A DNA stretch of 64,000 nt, taken from positions 1 through 64,000 of the forward strand of contig JARUPY010000237.1 of the NCBI GenBank assembly GCA_029817715.1. The letters are read 5' to 3'. The notes under the pieces are model-generated. The model did not search any database. It had not been told where the DNA came from and was given only the letters and a program-made list of their open reading frames with translations. Positions 24,297 to 36,800 of the stretch are shown piece by piece (positions within the stretch are counted from its first letter, which is position 1; each line of letters begins with the position of its first letter). Origin of the DNA: Melastoma dodecandrum (Eukaryota; Streptophyta; Magnoliopsida; Myrtales; Melastomataceae). The translations under genes and the position numbers were made by a program.

Positions 24297-26312
24297 GAGG
24301 AACCCCACTTGTGCATCGCGCATCCTCCGAACTTTCGTGCTTCCGAACTTCCATTTTTCGAAGCCAAAACGATCCCCAACTCTTTCCCAAACTGTTCAAA
24401 ACAAGAGTTATTCATGGCCCGTTTCGTTGGAATTAGTTCCTGTGCACAATGAGGAACCCCCACACAAGTTACGCAAACTTGTGCATCCCGCAAGCTCCGA
24501 ACTTTCGGGCTCCCGAACTTAGATTTTTCTAAGCTAAAACGATCCCCAAATGTTTCCCAAACAATTCAAAACAAGAGTTATTTATGGTCCATTTCGTTCG
24601 AATTAGTTATTTTGCACAACGAAGAACCCCGCACACAAGTTACGTAAACTAGTGCATCCCGCATGCTCTGAACTGTCGTGCTTCCGAACTTTCATTTTTC
24701 GAAGCCAAAACGATCCCCAAATGTGTCCCAAACTATTCAAAACAAGAGTTATTCATGGTCCGTTTCGTTGGAATTAGGTCCTGTGCACAAAGAGGAACCC
24801 CGCACACAAGTTACGCAAACTTGTGCAACCCGCATGCTCCGAACTTTCGTGCTTCCGAACTGGCATTTTTCGAAGCCAAAACGATCCCCAAATGTTTCCC
24901 AAACTATTCAAAACAAGAGTTATTCATGGTCCAATTCGTTCGAATTAGTTCCTATGCACAATGCGGAACCCCGCACACAAGTTACGCAAACTTGTGCATC
25001 CCGCATGCTCCGAACTTTCGTCCTTACTAACATTGATTTTTCGAAGCCAAAACGATTGCCAAATTTTCCAAAACTTTTGAAAACAGGAGTTATTCATGGT
25101 CCGTTTCGTTCGAATTAGTTCCTGTGCACAATGAGGAACCCCACTTGTGCATCCCGCAATGTCCGAACTTTGGTGCTTCCGAACTTCCATTTTTCGAAGC
25201 CAAAACGATCACCAAATGTTTCCCAAACTATTCAAAACAAGAGTTATTCACGGCCCATTTCGTTGGAATTACTTCCTGTGCACAATGAGGAACCCCGCAC
25301 ACAAGTTACGCAAACTTGTGCATCCCGCAAGCTCCGAACTTTCGTGCTCCCGAACTTACATATTTCGAAGCCAAAACGATTCCCAAATGTTTCCCAAACT
25401 ACTCAAAACTAAAGTTATTCATGGCCCATTTCGTTGGAATTAGTTCCTGTGCACAACGAGGAACCCCGCACACAAGTTACGTAAACTTGTGCATCCCGCA
25501 TGCTCCGAACATTCGTGCTTCCGAACTGACATTTTTCCAGGCCAAAACGATCCCCAAATTTGTCCCAAACTATTCAAAACAAGAGTTATTCATGGTCCGT
25601 TTCGTTCGAATTAGCTCCGTTGTACAACGAGGAACCCCGCACACAAGTTACGCAAACTTGTGCATCCCACATGCTCCGAACATTCGTGCTTCCGAATTTA
25701 CATTTTTTGTAGGCAAAACGTTCCCAAAATGTTTCCCAAACTATTCAAAACAAGAGTTATTCATGGTCCGTTTCGTTCGAATTTGTTCCTGTGCACAATG
25801 CGGAACCCCGCACACAAGTTACGCAAACTTGTGCATCCCGCAAGCTCCGAACTTTCGTGCTCCCGAACTTACATATTTCGAAGCCAAAACGATTCCCAAA
25901 TGTTTCCCAAACTACTCAAAACTAAAGTTATTCATGGTCCGTTTCGTTGGAATTAGTTCCTGTGCACAAGGTGGAACCCCGCACACAAGTTACGCAAACT
26001 TGTGCATGCCGCATGCTCCGAACTTTCGTGTTGCCGAACTTGCATTTTTCGAAGCCAAAACGATTCCAAAATGTTTCCCAAACTATTCAAAACAAGAGTT
26101 ATTCATGGTCCGTTTCGTTGGAATTAGTTCCTGTGCACAATGAGGAACCCCGCACACAAGTTACGCAAACTGGTGTATCCCGCATGCTCCGAACTTTCGT
26201 GATCCCGAACTTACATTTTTCGAAGCCAAAACGATACCCAAATGTTTCCCAAACTACTCAAAAGTAGAGTTATTCATGGTCCGTTTCGTTGGAATTAGTT
26301 CCTGTGCACAAT
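24297..26312 (+). repeat. 12-monomer segment, copy 1 of a 14.94-kb-spaced duplication
   Basis: Matches 39236-41251 with monomer starts at a constant 14939-bp offset across 12 monomers. Private variants in order: AACCCCCACAC with TTAGATTTTTCTAAGC; AAACTAGTGC with CTCTGAACTGTCG; AATTAGGTCCTGTGCACAAAGAGG; CCAATTCGTTCG with CGTCCTTACTAAC; CTTTGGTGCTTCC; AGCTCCGTTGTACAACG; and CACAAGGTGG. Confidence 0.9.
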
Positions 26313-26654
26313 GAGGAACCCCGCAAACAAGTTACGCAAACTTGTGCATCCCGCATGCTCCGAACTTTCGTGCTTCCGAACTGGCATTTTTCGAAGCCAA
26401 AACGATCCCCAAATGTTTCCTACACTATTCAAAACAAGAGTTACTCATGGTCCGTTTCGTTCGAATTAGTTACCCTGCACAATGAGGAACCCAGCACACA
26501 AGTTACGCAAACTTGTGCATCCCGCATGCTCCGAGCTTTTGTGCTTCCGAACTTGCATTTTTCGAAGCCAAAACGATCCCCAAATGTTTTCCAAACAATT
26601 CAAAACAAGAGTTATTTATGGTCCATTTCGTTCGAATTAGTTATTTTGCACAAC

Positions 26655-29202
26655 GAAGAACCCCGCACACAAGTTACGTAAACTTGTGCATCCCGCATGC
26701 TCTGAACTGTCGTGCTTCCGAACTTCCATTTTTCGAAGCCAAAACGATCCCAAAATGTGTCCCAAACTATTCAAAACAAGAGTTATTCATGGTCCGTTTC
26801 GTTCGAATTAGTTCCTGTGCACAATGAGGAACCCCGCACACAAGTTACGCAAAGTTGTGCAACCCGCAAGCTCCGAACTTTCGTGCTCCGTAACATACAT
26901 TTTTCGAAGCCAAAACGATCCCGAAATGTTTCCCAAACTATTCAAAACAAGAGTTATTCATGGTCCGTTTCGTTGGAATTACGTCCGATGCACAATGAGG
27001 ATCCCCGCACACAAGTTACGCAAACTTGTGCATCCCGCATGCTCCGAACTTTCGTGCTTCCGAACATACATTTTTCGAACCCAAAACGATCCCTAAATAT
27101 TTCCCAAACTATTCAAAACAAGAGTTATTCATGGTCCGTTTCCTTGGAATTAGTTCCTGTGCACACTGAGGAACCCCGCCCACAAGTTACGCAAACTTGT
27201 GCATCCCGCAGGCTCCGAAGTTTCGTGCTTCCTAACATGCATTTTTTGAAGCCAAAACGATCGCCAAATTTTCCCAAACTTTTCAAAACAAGAGTTATTC
27301 ATGGTCCGTTTCGTTCGAATTAGTTCCTGTGCACAATGAGGAACCCCACTTGTGCATCCCGAATGCTCCGAACTTTCGTGCTTGCGAACTTCCATTTTTC
27401 GAAGCCAAAACGATCCCCAAATGTTTCTCAAACTATTCAAAACAAGAGTTATTCACGGCCCGTTTCGTTGGAATTAGTTCCTGTGCACAATGAGGAACCC
27501 CGCACACAAGTTACGCAAACTTGTGCATCCTGCAAGCTCCGAACTTTCGTGCTCCCGAACTTACATTTTTCGAAGCCAAAATGATTCCCAAATGTTTCCT
27601 AAACAATTCAAAACAAGAGTTATTTATGGTCCATTTCGTTCGAATTAGTTCCTTTGCACAACGAGGAACCCCGCACACAAGTTACGTAAACATGTGCATC
27701 CCGCATGCTCCGAACTGTCGTGCTTCCAAACTGTCATTTTTTCGAAGCCAAAACGATCCCCAAATGTGTCCCAAACTATTCAAAACAAGAGTTATTCATG
27801 GTTTGTTTCGTTCGAATTAGTTCCTTTGTACAACGAGGAACCCCGCACACAAGTTACGCAAACTTATGCATCCCACATGCTCCGAACATTCGTGCTTCCG
27901 AATTTGCATTTTTTGAAGGCAAAACGATCCCAAAATGTTTCCCATACTATTCAAAACAAGAGTTATTCATGGTCCGTTTCGTTGGAAATTGTTCCTGTGC
28001 ACAATGAGGAACCCCGCACACAAGTTACGCAAACTTGTGCATCCCGGATGCTCCGAACTTTCGTGCTCCGAAACTTACATTTTTCAAAGCCAAAACGATT
28101 CCCAAATGTTTCCCAAACTACTCAAAAGTAGAGTTATTCATGGTCCGTTTCGTTGGAATTAGTTCCTGTGCACAATGAGGAACCCCGCACACAAGTTACG
28201 CAAACTTGTGCATCCCGCATGCTCCGAACTTTCGTGCTTCCGAACTGGCATTTTTCGAAGCCAAAACGATCCCCAAATGTTTCCGACACTATTCATAACA
28301 ACAGTTATTCATGGTCCGTTTCGTTGGAATTAGTTACCGTGCACAATGAGGAACCCAGCACACAAGTTACGCAAAGTTGTGCATCCCGCATGCTCCGAGC
28401 TTTTGTGCTTCCGAACTTGCATTTTTCGAAGGCAAAACGATCCCCAAATGTTTCCCAAACTATTCAAGACAAGAGTTATTCATGGTCCGTTTCGTTCGAA
28501 TTAGTTCCTGTGCATAATGAGGAACACCGCACACAAGTTACGCAAACTTGTGTATCCCGCATGCTCCGAGCTTTTGTGCTTCCGAACTTGCATTTTTCAA
28601 AGGCAAAACGATCCCCAAGTGTTTCCCAAACTAATCAAAACAAGAGCTATTCATGGTCCGTTTCGTTGGAATTACGTCCGATGCACAATGAGGAACCCCG
28701 CACACAAGTTACGCAAACTTGTGCATCCCGCAAGCTCCGAACTTTCGTGCTCCCGGACTTACATTTTTCGAAGCCAAAACGATTCCCAAATGTTTCCCAA
28801 ACTACTCAAAAGTAGAGTTATTCATGGTCCGTTTCGTTGGAATTAGTTCCTGTGCACAATGAGGAACCCCGCACACAAGTTACGCAAACTTGTGCATCCC
28901 GCATGCTCCGAACTTTCGTGCTTCCGAACTGGCATTTTTCGAAGGCAAAACGATCCCCAAATGCTTCCGACACTATTCAAAACAAGAGTTATTCATGGTC
29001 CGTTTCGTTGGAATTAGTTACCGTGCACAATGAGGAACCCAACACACAAGTTACGCAAAGTTGTGCATCCCGCATGCTCCGAGCTTTTCTGCTTCCGAAC
29101 TTGCATTTTTCAAAGGCAAAACGATCCCCAAGTGTTTCCCAAACTAATCAAAACAAGAGCTATTCATGGTCCGTTTCGTTGGAATTACGTCCGATGCACA
29201 AT
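26655..29202 (+). repeat. 15-monomer segment, copy 2 of an 11.16-kb-spaced duplication
   Basis: Counterpart of 15491-18037. It includes the only 172-bp monomer I found (27663-27834, T6 instead of T5 in GTCATTTTTTCG). The monomer at 28006 reads CCCGGATGCTCC with CTCCGAAACTTAC, while the one at 16841 reads GAGCTCTCCTGC, so the copies have diverged locally. Confidence 0.86.
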
Positions 29203-29373
29203 GAGGAACCCCGCACACAAGTTACGCAAACTTGTGCATCCCGCATGCTCCGAACTTTCGTGCTTCCGAACGTACATTTTTCGAAGCCAAAACGATCCCC
29301 AAATGTTTCCCAAATTATTCAAAACAAGAGTTATTCATGGTCCGTTTCGTTCGAATTAGTTCCTATGCACAAT
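28177..29373 (+). repeat. second tetrameric HOR patch, with one trimeric unit
   Basis: Unit a-b-c-d at 28177-28860, then a-b-d at 28861-29373. In the second unit the b monomer (29032) starts as type b with AACCCAACACAC and finishes as type c with TTTTTCAAAGG, fusing two monomers at a point consistent with unequal exchange inside the monomer. The total length loss is one whole monomer. Confidence 0.82.
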
Positions 29374-30705
29374 GAGGAACCCCGCACACAAGTTACGCAA
29401 ACTTGTGCATCCCGCATGCTCCGAACTTTCGTGCCTACTAACATGCATTTTTCGAAGCCAAAACGATCGCCAAATTTTCCCAAACTTTTCAAAACAAGAG
29501 TTATTCATGGTCCGTTTCGTTCGAATTAGTTCCTGTGCACAATGATGAACCCCACTTGTGCATTCCGCATGCTCCGAACTTTCGTGCTTCCGAACATCCA
29601 TTTTTCGAAGCCAAAATGATCCCCAAATGTATCCCAAACTATTCAAAACAAGAGTTATTCACGGCCCGTTTCGTTGGAATTAGTTCCTGTGCACAATGAG
29701 GAACCCCGCACACAAGTTACGCAAACTTGTGCATCCCGCAAGCTCCGAACTTTCGTGCCTACTAACATGCATTTTTCGAAGCCAAAACGATCGCCAAATT
29801 TTCCCAAACTTTTCAAAACAAGAGTTAGTCATGGTCCGTTTCGTTCGAATTAGTTCTTGTGCACAATGAGGAACCCCACTTGTGCTTCCCGCATGCTCCG
29901 AACTTTCGTGCTTCCGAACTTCCATTTTTCGAAGCCAAAACGATCCCCAAATGTATCCCAAACTATTCAAAACAAGAGTTATTCACGGCCCGTTTCGTTG
30001 GAATTAGTTCCTGTGCACAATGAGGAACCCCGCACACAAGTTACGCAAACTTGTGCATCCCGCAAGCTCCGAACTTTCGTGCTCCCGAACTTATATTTTT
30101 CGAAGCCAAAACGATCCCCAAATGTTTTCCAAACAATTCAAAACAAGAGTTATTTATGGTCCATTTCGTTCGAAATAGTTCCTTTGCACAACGAAGAACC
30201 CCCCACACAAGTTACGTAAACTTGTGCATCCCGCATGCACTGAACTGTCGTGCTTCCGAACTTACATTTTTCAAAGCCAAAACGATCCCCAAATGGGTCC
30301 CAAACTATTCAAAACATGAGTTATTCATTGTCCGTTTCGTTGGAATTAGTTCCTGTGCACAAGGAGGAACCCCGCACACAAGTTACGCAAACTTGTGCAA
30401 CCCGCATGCTCCGAACATTCGTGCTCCCGAACTTGCATTTTTTGAAGGAAAAACGATCCCAAAATGTTTCCCATACTATTCAAAACAAGAGTTATTCAAG
30501 GTCCGTTTCGTTGGAATTTGTTCCAGTGCACAATGAGGAACCCCGCACACAAGTTACGCAAACTTGTGCATCCCGCATGCTCCGAACTTTCGTGCTCCCG
30601 AACTTACATTTTTCGAAGCCAAAACGATCCCCAAATGTTTCCCAAACTACTCAAAACATGAGTTATTCATGGTCCGTTTCGTTGGAATTAGTTCCTGTGC
30701 ACAAT

Positions 30706-30850
30706 GCGGAACCCATACACAAGTTACGCAAACTTGTGCATGCCGCATGCTCCGAACTTTCGTATTGCCGAACTTGCATTTTTCGAAGCCAAAACAATCC
30801 CCAAATGTTTCCCAAACTATTCAAAACAAGAGTTAGTTCCTGTGCACAAT
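30706..30850 (+). repeat. 145-bp monomer lacking the CENP-B-like segment
   Basis: CAAGAGTT joins directly to AGTTCCTG at about 30834, so 25 bp (offsets 131-155) are missing, plus one base near the start (GGAACCCATACAC). The loss removes CATGGTCCG and the whole TTTCGTTGGAA stretch. This is the shortest monomer in the window and a single copy. It is followed at 31022 by a monomer with the same CCCATACAC variant but full length, so the 25-bp loss came after that variant spread. Confidence 0.88.
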
Positions 30851-33800
30851 GAGGAACCCCGCACACAAGTTACGCAAACTTGTGCATCCCGCATGCTCCG
30901 AACTTTCGTGCTCCCGAACTTGCATTTTTCGAAGCCAAAACGATTCCCAAATGTTTCCCAAACTACTCAAAACAAGAGTTATTCATGGTTCGTTTCGTTG
31001 GAATTAGTTCCTGTGCACAATGCGGAACCCATACACAAGTTACGCAAACTTGTGCATGCCGCATGCTCCGATCTTTCGTGCTGCCGAACGTGCATTTTTC
31101 GATGCCAAAACGATCCCCAAATGTTTCCCAAACTGTTCAAAACAAGAGTTATTCGTGGTCCGTTTCGTTCGAATTAGTTCCTGTGCATAATGAGGAACCC
31201 CACTTGTGCATCGCGCATGCTCCGAACTGTCGTGCTTCCGAACTTTCATTTTTCGAAGCCAAAACGATCCCCAACTATTTCCCAAACTATTCAAAAAAAG
31301 AGATATTCACCGCCCGTTTCGTTGGAATTAGTTCCTGTGCACAATGAGGAACCCCGCACACAAGTTACGCAAACTTGTGCATCCCGCATGCTCCGAACTT
31401 TCGGGCTTCCTAACATCCATTTTTCGAAGCCAAAACGATCGCCAAATTTTCCCAAACTTTTCAAAACAAGAGTTATTCATGGTCCGTTTCGTTCGAATTA
31501 GTTCCTGTGCACAATGATGAACCCCACTTGTGCATTCCGCATGCTCCGAACTTTCGTGCTTCCGAACATCCATTTTTCGAAGCCAAAATGATCCCCAAAT
31601 GTATCCCAAACTATTCAAAACAAGAGTTATTCACGGCCCGTTTCGTTGGAATTAGTTCCTGTGCACAATGAGGAACCCCGCACACAAGTTACGCAAACTT
31701 GTGCATCCCGCAAGCTCCGAACTTTCGTGCTCCCGAACTTACATTTTTCGAAGCCAAAACGATTCCCAAATGTTTCCCAAACAATTCAAAACAAGAGTTA
31801 TTTATGGTCCATTTCGTTCGAATTAGTTCCTTTGCACAACGAGGAACCCCGCACACAAGTTACGTAAACTTGTGCATCCCGCATGCTCCGAACTATCGTG
31901 CTTCCGGACTGACATTTTTCGAAGCCAAAACGATCCCCAAATGTGTCCCAAACTATTCAAAACAAGAGTTATTCATGGTCCGTTTCGTTCGAATTAGCTC
32001 CTTTGTATAACGAGGAACCCCGCACACAAGTTACGCAAACTTGTACATCCCACATGCTCCGAACATTCGTGCTTCCAAATTTGCATTTTTTGAAGGCAAA
32101 ACGATCCCAAAATGTTTCCCATGCTATTCAAAATAAAAGTTATTCATGGTCCGTTTCGTTGGAATTAGTTCCTTTGCACAACGAGGAACCCCGCACACAA
32201 GTTACGTAAACTTGTGCATCCCGCATGCTCCGAACTGTCGTGCTTCCGAATTTGCATTTTTTGAAGGCAAAACGATCCCAAAATGTTTCCCATACTATTC
32301 AAAACAGGAGTTATTCATGGTCCGTTTCGTTGGAATTTGTTCCTGTGCACAATGAGGAACCCCGCACACAAGTTACGCAAACTTGTGCATCCCGCATGCT
32401 CCGAACTTTCGTGCTGCCGAACTTGCATTTTTCGAAGCAAAAACGATCCCCAAATGTTTCCCAAACTATTTAAAACAAGAGTTATTCATGGTCGGTTTCG
32501 TTGGAATTCGTTCCTGTGCACAATGAGGAACCCCACTTGTGCATCGCGCATCCTCCGAACTTTCGTGCTTCCGAACTTCCATTTTTCGAAGCCAAAACGA
32601 TCCCCAACTGTTTCCCAAACTATTCAAAAAAAGAGATATTCACGGCCCGTTTCGTTGGAATTAGTTCCTGTGCACAATCAGGAACCCCCACACAAGTTAC
32701 GCAAACTTGTGCATCCCGCATGCTCCGAACTTTCGTGCCTACTAACATGCATTTTTCGAAGCCAAAACGATCGCCAAATTTTCCCAAACTTTTCAAAACA
32801 AGAGTTAGTCATGGTCCGTTTCGTTCGAATTAGTTCTTGTGCACAATGAGGAACCCCACTTGTGCTTCCCGCATGCTCCGAACTTTCGTGCTTCCGAACT
32901 TCCATTTTTCGAAGCCAAAACGATCCCCAAATGTATCCCAAACTATTCAAAACAAGAGTTATTCACGGCCCGTTTCGTTGGAATTAGTTCCTGTGCACAA
33001 TGAGGAACCCCGCACACAAGTTACGCAAACTTGTGCATCCCGCAAGCTCCGAACTTTCGTGCTCCCGAACTTACATTTTTCGAAGCCAAAACGATTCCCA
33101 AATGTTTCCCAAACAATTCAAAACAAGAGTTATTTATGGTCCATTTCGTTCGAATTAGTTCCTTTGCACAACGAGGAACCCCGCACAAAAGTTACGTAAA
33201 CTTGTGCATCCCGCATGCTCTGAACTGTCGTGCTTCCAGACTGACATTTTTCGAAGCCAAAACAATCCCCAAATGTGTCCCAAACTATTCAAAACAAGAG
33301 TTATTCATGGTCCGTTTCGTTCGAATTAGTTCATTTGTACAACGAGGAACCCCGCACACAAGTTACGCAAACTTGTGCATCCCACATGCTCCGAACATTC
33401 GTGCTTCCGAACTTGCATTTTTCGAAGCCAAAACGATCCCCAAATGTTTCCCAAACTATTCAAAACAAGAGTTATTCACGGCCCGTTTCGTTGGAATTAG
33501 TTCCTGTGCACAATGAGGAACCCCGCACACAAGTTACGCAAACTTGTGCATCCCACATGCTCCGAACATTCGTGCTTCCGAATTTGCATTTTTTGAAGGC
33601 AAAACGATCCCAAAATGTTTCCCATACTATTCAAGACAAGAGTTATTCATGGTCCGTTTCGTTGGAATTTGTTCCTGTGCACAATGAGGAACCCCGCACA
33701 CAAGTTACGCAAACTTGTGCATCCCGCATGCTCCGAACTTTCGTGCTCCAAAACATACATTTTTCGAAGCCAAAACGATTCTCAAATGTTTCCCAAACTA

Positions 33801-36800
33801 CTCAAAAGTAGAGTTATTCATGGTCTGTTTCGTTGGAATTAGTTCCTGTGCACAATGAGGAAACCCGCACACAAGTTACGCAAACTTGCACATTCCGCAT
33901 GCTCCGAACTTTCGTGCTTCCGAACTGGCATTTTTCGAAGCCAAAACGATCCCCAAATGTTTCCGACACTATTCAAAACACGAGTTATTCATTGTCCGTT
34001 TCGTTGGAATTAGTTACCGTGCACAATGAGGAACCCAGCACACAAGTTACGCAAAGCTGTGCATCCCGCATGCTCCGAGCTTTTGTGCTTCCGAACTTGC
34101 ATTTTTCGAAGGCAAAACGATCCCCAAATTTTTCCCAAACTATTCAAAACAAGAGTTATTCATGGTCCGTTTCGTTCGAATTAGTTCCTGTGCATAATGA
34201 GGAACCCCGCACACAAGTTACGCAAACTTGTGCATCCCGCATGCTCCGAACTTTCGTGCTTCCTAACATGCATTTTTCGAAGCAAAAACGATTGCCAAAT
34301 TTTCACAAACTGTTCAAAACAAGAGTTATTCGTGGTCCGTTTCGTTCGAATTAGTTCCTGTGCACAATGAGGAACCCCACTTGTGCATCCCGCATGCTCC
34401 GAACTTTCGTGCTTCCGAACTTCCATTTTTCGAAGCCAAAACGATCCCCAAATGTTTCCCAAACTATTCAAAACAAGAGATATTCAAGGCCCGTTTCGTT
34501 GGAATTAGTTCCTGTGCACAATGAGGAACCCCCACACAAGTTACGCAAACTTGTGCATCCCGCAAGCTCCGAACTTTCGTGCTCCCGAACATAGATTTTT
34601 CTAAGCCAAAACGATCCCCAAATGTTTCCCAAACAATTCAAAACAAGAGTTATTTATGGTCCATTTCGTTCGAATTAGTTATTTTGCACAACGAAGAACC
34701 CCGCACACAAGTTACGTAAACTTGTGCATCCCGCATGCTCTGAACTGTCGTGCTTCCGAACTTCCATTTTTCGAAGCCAAAACGATCCCCAAATGTTTCC
34801 CAAACTATTCAAAACAAGAGTTATTCATGGTCCGTTTCGTTGGAATTAGTTCCAGTGCACAAAGAGGAACCCCGCACACAAGTTACGCAAAGTTGTGCAA
34901 CCCGCAAGCTCCGAACTTTCGTGCTCCCGAACATACATTTTTCGAAGCCAAAACGATCCCCAAATGTTTCCCAAACTATTCAAAACAAGAGTTATTCATG
35001 GTCCGTTTCGTTCGAATTAGTTCCTGTGCACAATGAGGAACCCCGCACACAAGTTACGCAAACTTGTGCATCCCGCATGCTCCGAACTTTCGTGCTTCCT
35101 AACATGCATTTTTCGAAGCCAAAACGATCGCCAAATTTTCCCAAACTTTTCAAAACAATAGTTATTCATGGTCCGTTTCGTTGGAATTAGTTCCTGTGCA
35201 CAATGAGGAACCCCGCAAACAAGTTACGCAAACTTGTGCATCCCACATGCTCCGAACTTTCGTACTTCCGAACTGGCATTTTTCGAAGCCAAAACGATCC
35301 CCAAATGCTTCCGACACTATTCAAAACAAGTGTTATTCATGGTCCGTTTCGTTGGAATTAGTTACCGTGCACAATGAGGAACCTAGCACACAAGTTACGC
35401 AAAGTTGTGCATCCCGCATGCTCCGAGCTTTTGTGCTTCCGAACATGCATTTTTCGAAGGCAAAACGATCCCCAAATGTTTCCCAAACTATTCAAAACAA
35501 GAGTTATTCATGGTCCGTTTCGTTCGAATTAGTTCCTGTGCATAATGAGGAACCCCGCACACAAGTTACGCAAACTTGTGCATCCCGCAAGCTCCGAACT
35601 TTCGTGCTTCCTAACATGCATTTTTCGAAGCCAAAACGATTGCCAGATTTTCACAAACTGTTCAAAACAAGAGTTATTCATGGTCCGTTTCGTTCGAATT
35701 AGTTCCTGTGCATAATGAGGAACCCCACTTGTGCATCCCGCATGCTCCGAACTATCGTGCTTCTGAACCTCCATTTTTCGAAGCCAGATCGATCCCCAAA
35801 TGTTTCCCAAACTATTCAAAACAAGAGTTATTCACGGCCCGTTTCGTTGGAATTAGTTCCTGTGCACAATGAGGAACCCCGCACACAAGTTACGCAAACT
35901 TGTGCATCCCGCAAGCTCCGAACTTTCGTGCTCCCGAACTTACATTTTTCGAAGCCAAAACGATTCCCAAATGTTTCCCAAACAATTCAAAACAAGAGTT
36001 ATTTATGGTCCATTTCGTTCGAATTAGTTCCTTTGCACAACGAGGAACCCCGCACACAAGTTACGTAAACTTGTGCATCCCGCATGCTCCGAACTTTCGT
36101 GCTTCCGACTGACATTTTTCGAAGCCAAAACGATCCCCAAATGTGTCCCAAACTATTCAAAACAAGAGTTATTCATGGTTTGTTTCGTTCGAATTAGTTC
36201 CTTTGTACAACGAGGAACCCCGCACACAAGTTACGCAAACTTGTGCATCCCACATGCTCCGAACATTCGTGCCTCCGAACTTGCATTTTTTGAAGGAAAA
36301 ACGATCCCAAAATGTTTCCCATACTATTCAAAACAAGAGTTATTCAAGGTCCGTTTCGTTGGAATTTGTTCCTGTGCACAATGAGGAACCCCGCACACAA
36401 GTTACGCAAACTTGTGCATCCCGCATGCTCCGAACTTTCGTGCTCCCGAACTTGCATTTTTCGAAGCCAAAACGATTCCCAAATGTTTCCCAAACTACTA
36501 AAAACAAGAGTTATTCATGGTTCGTTTCGTTGGAATTAGTTCCTGTGCACAATGTGGAACCCCGCACACAAGTTACGCAAACTTGTGCATGCCGCATGCT
36601 CCGAACTTTCGTGCTTCCGAACTTGCATTTTTCGAAGCCAAAACGATCCCCAAATGTTTCCCAAACTATTCAAAACAAGAGTTATTCATGGTCCGTTTCG
36701 TTGGAATTAGTTCCTGTGCACAATGAGGAACCCCGCACACAAGTTACGCAAACTTGTGCATCCCGCATGCTCCGAACTTTCGTGCTTCCGAACTGGCATT

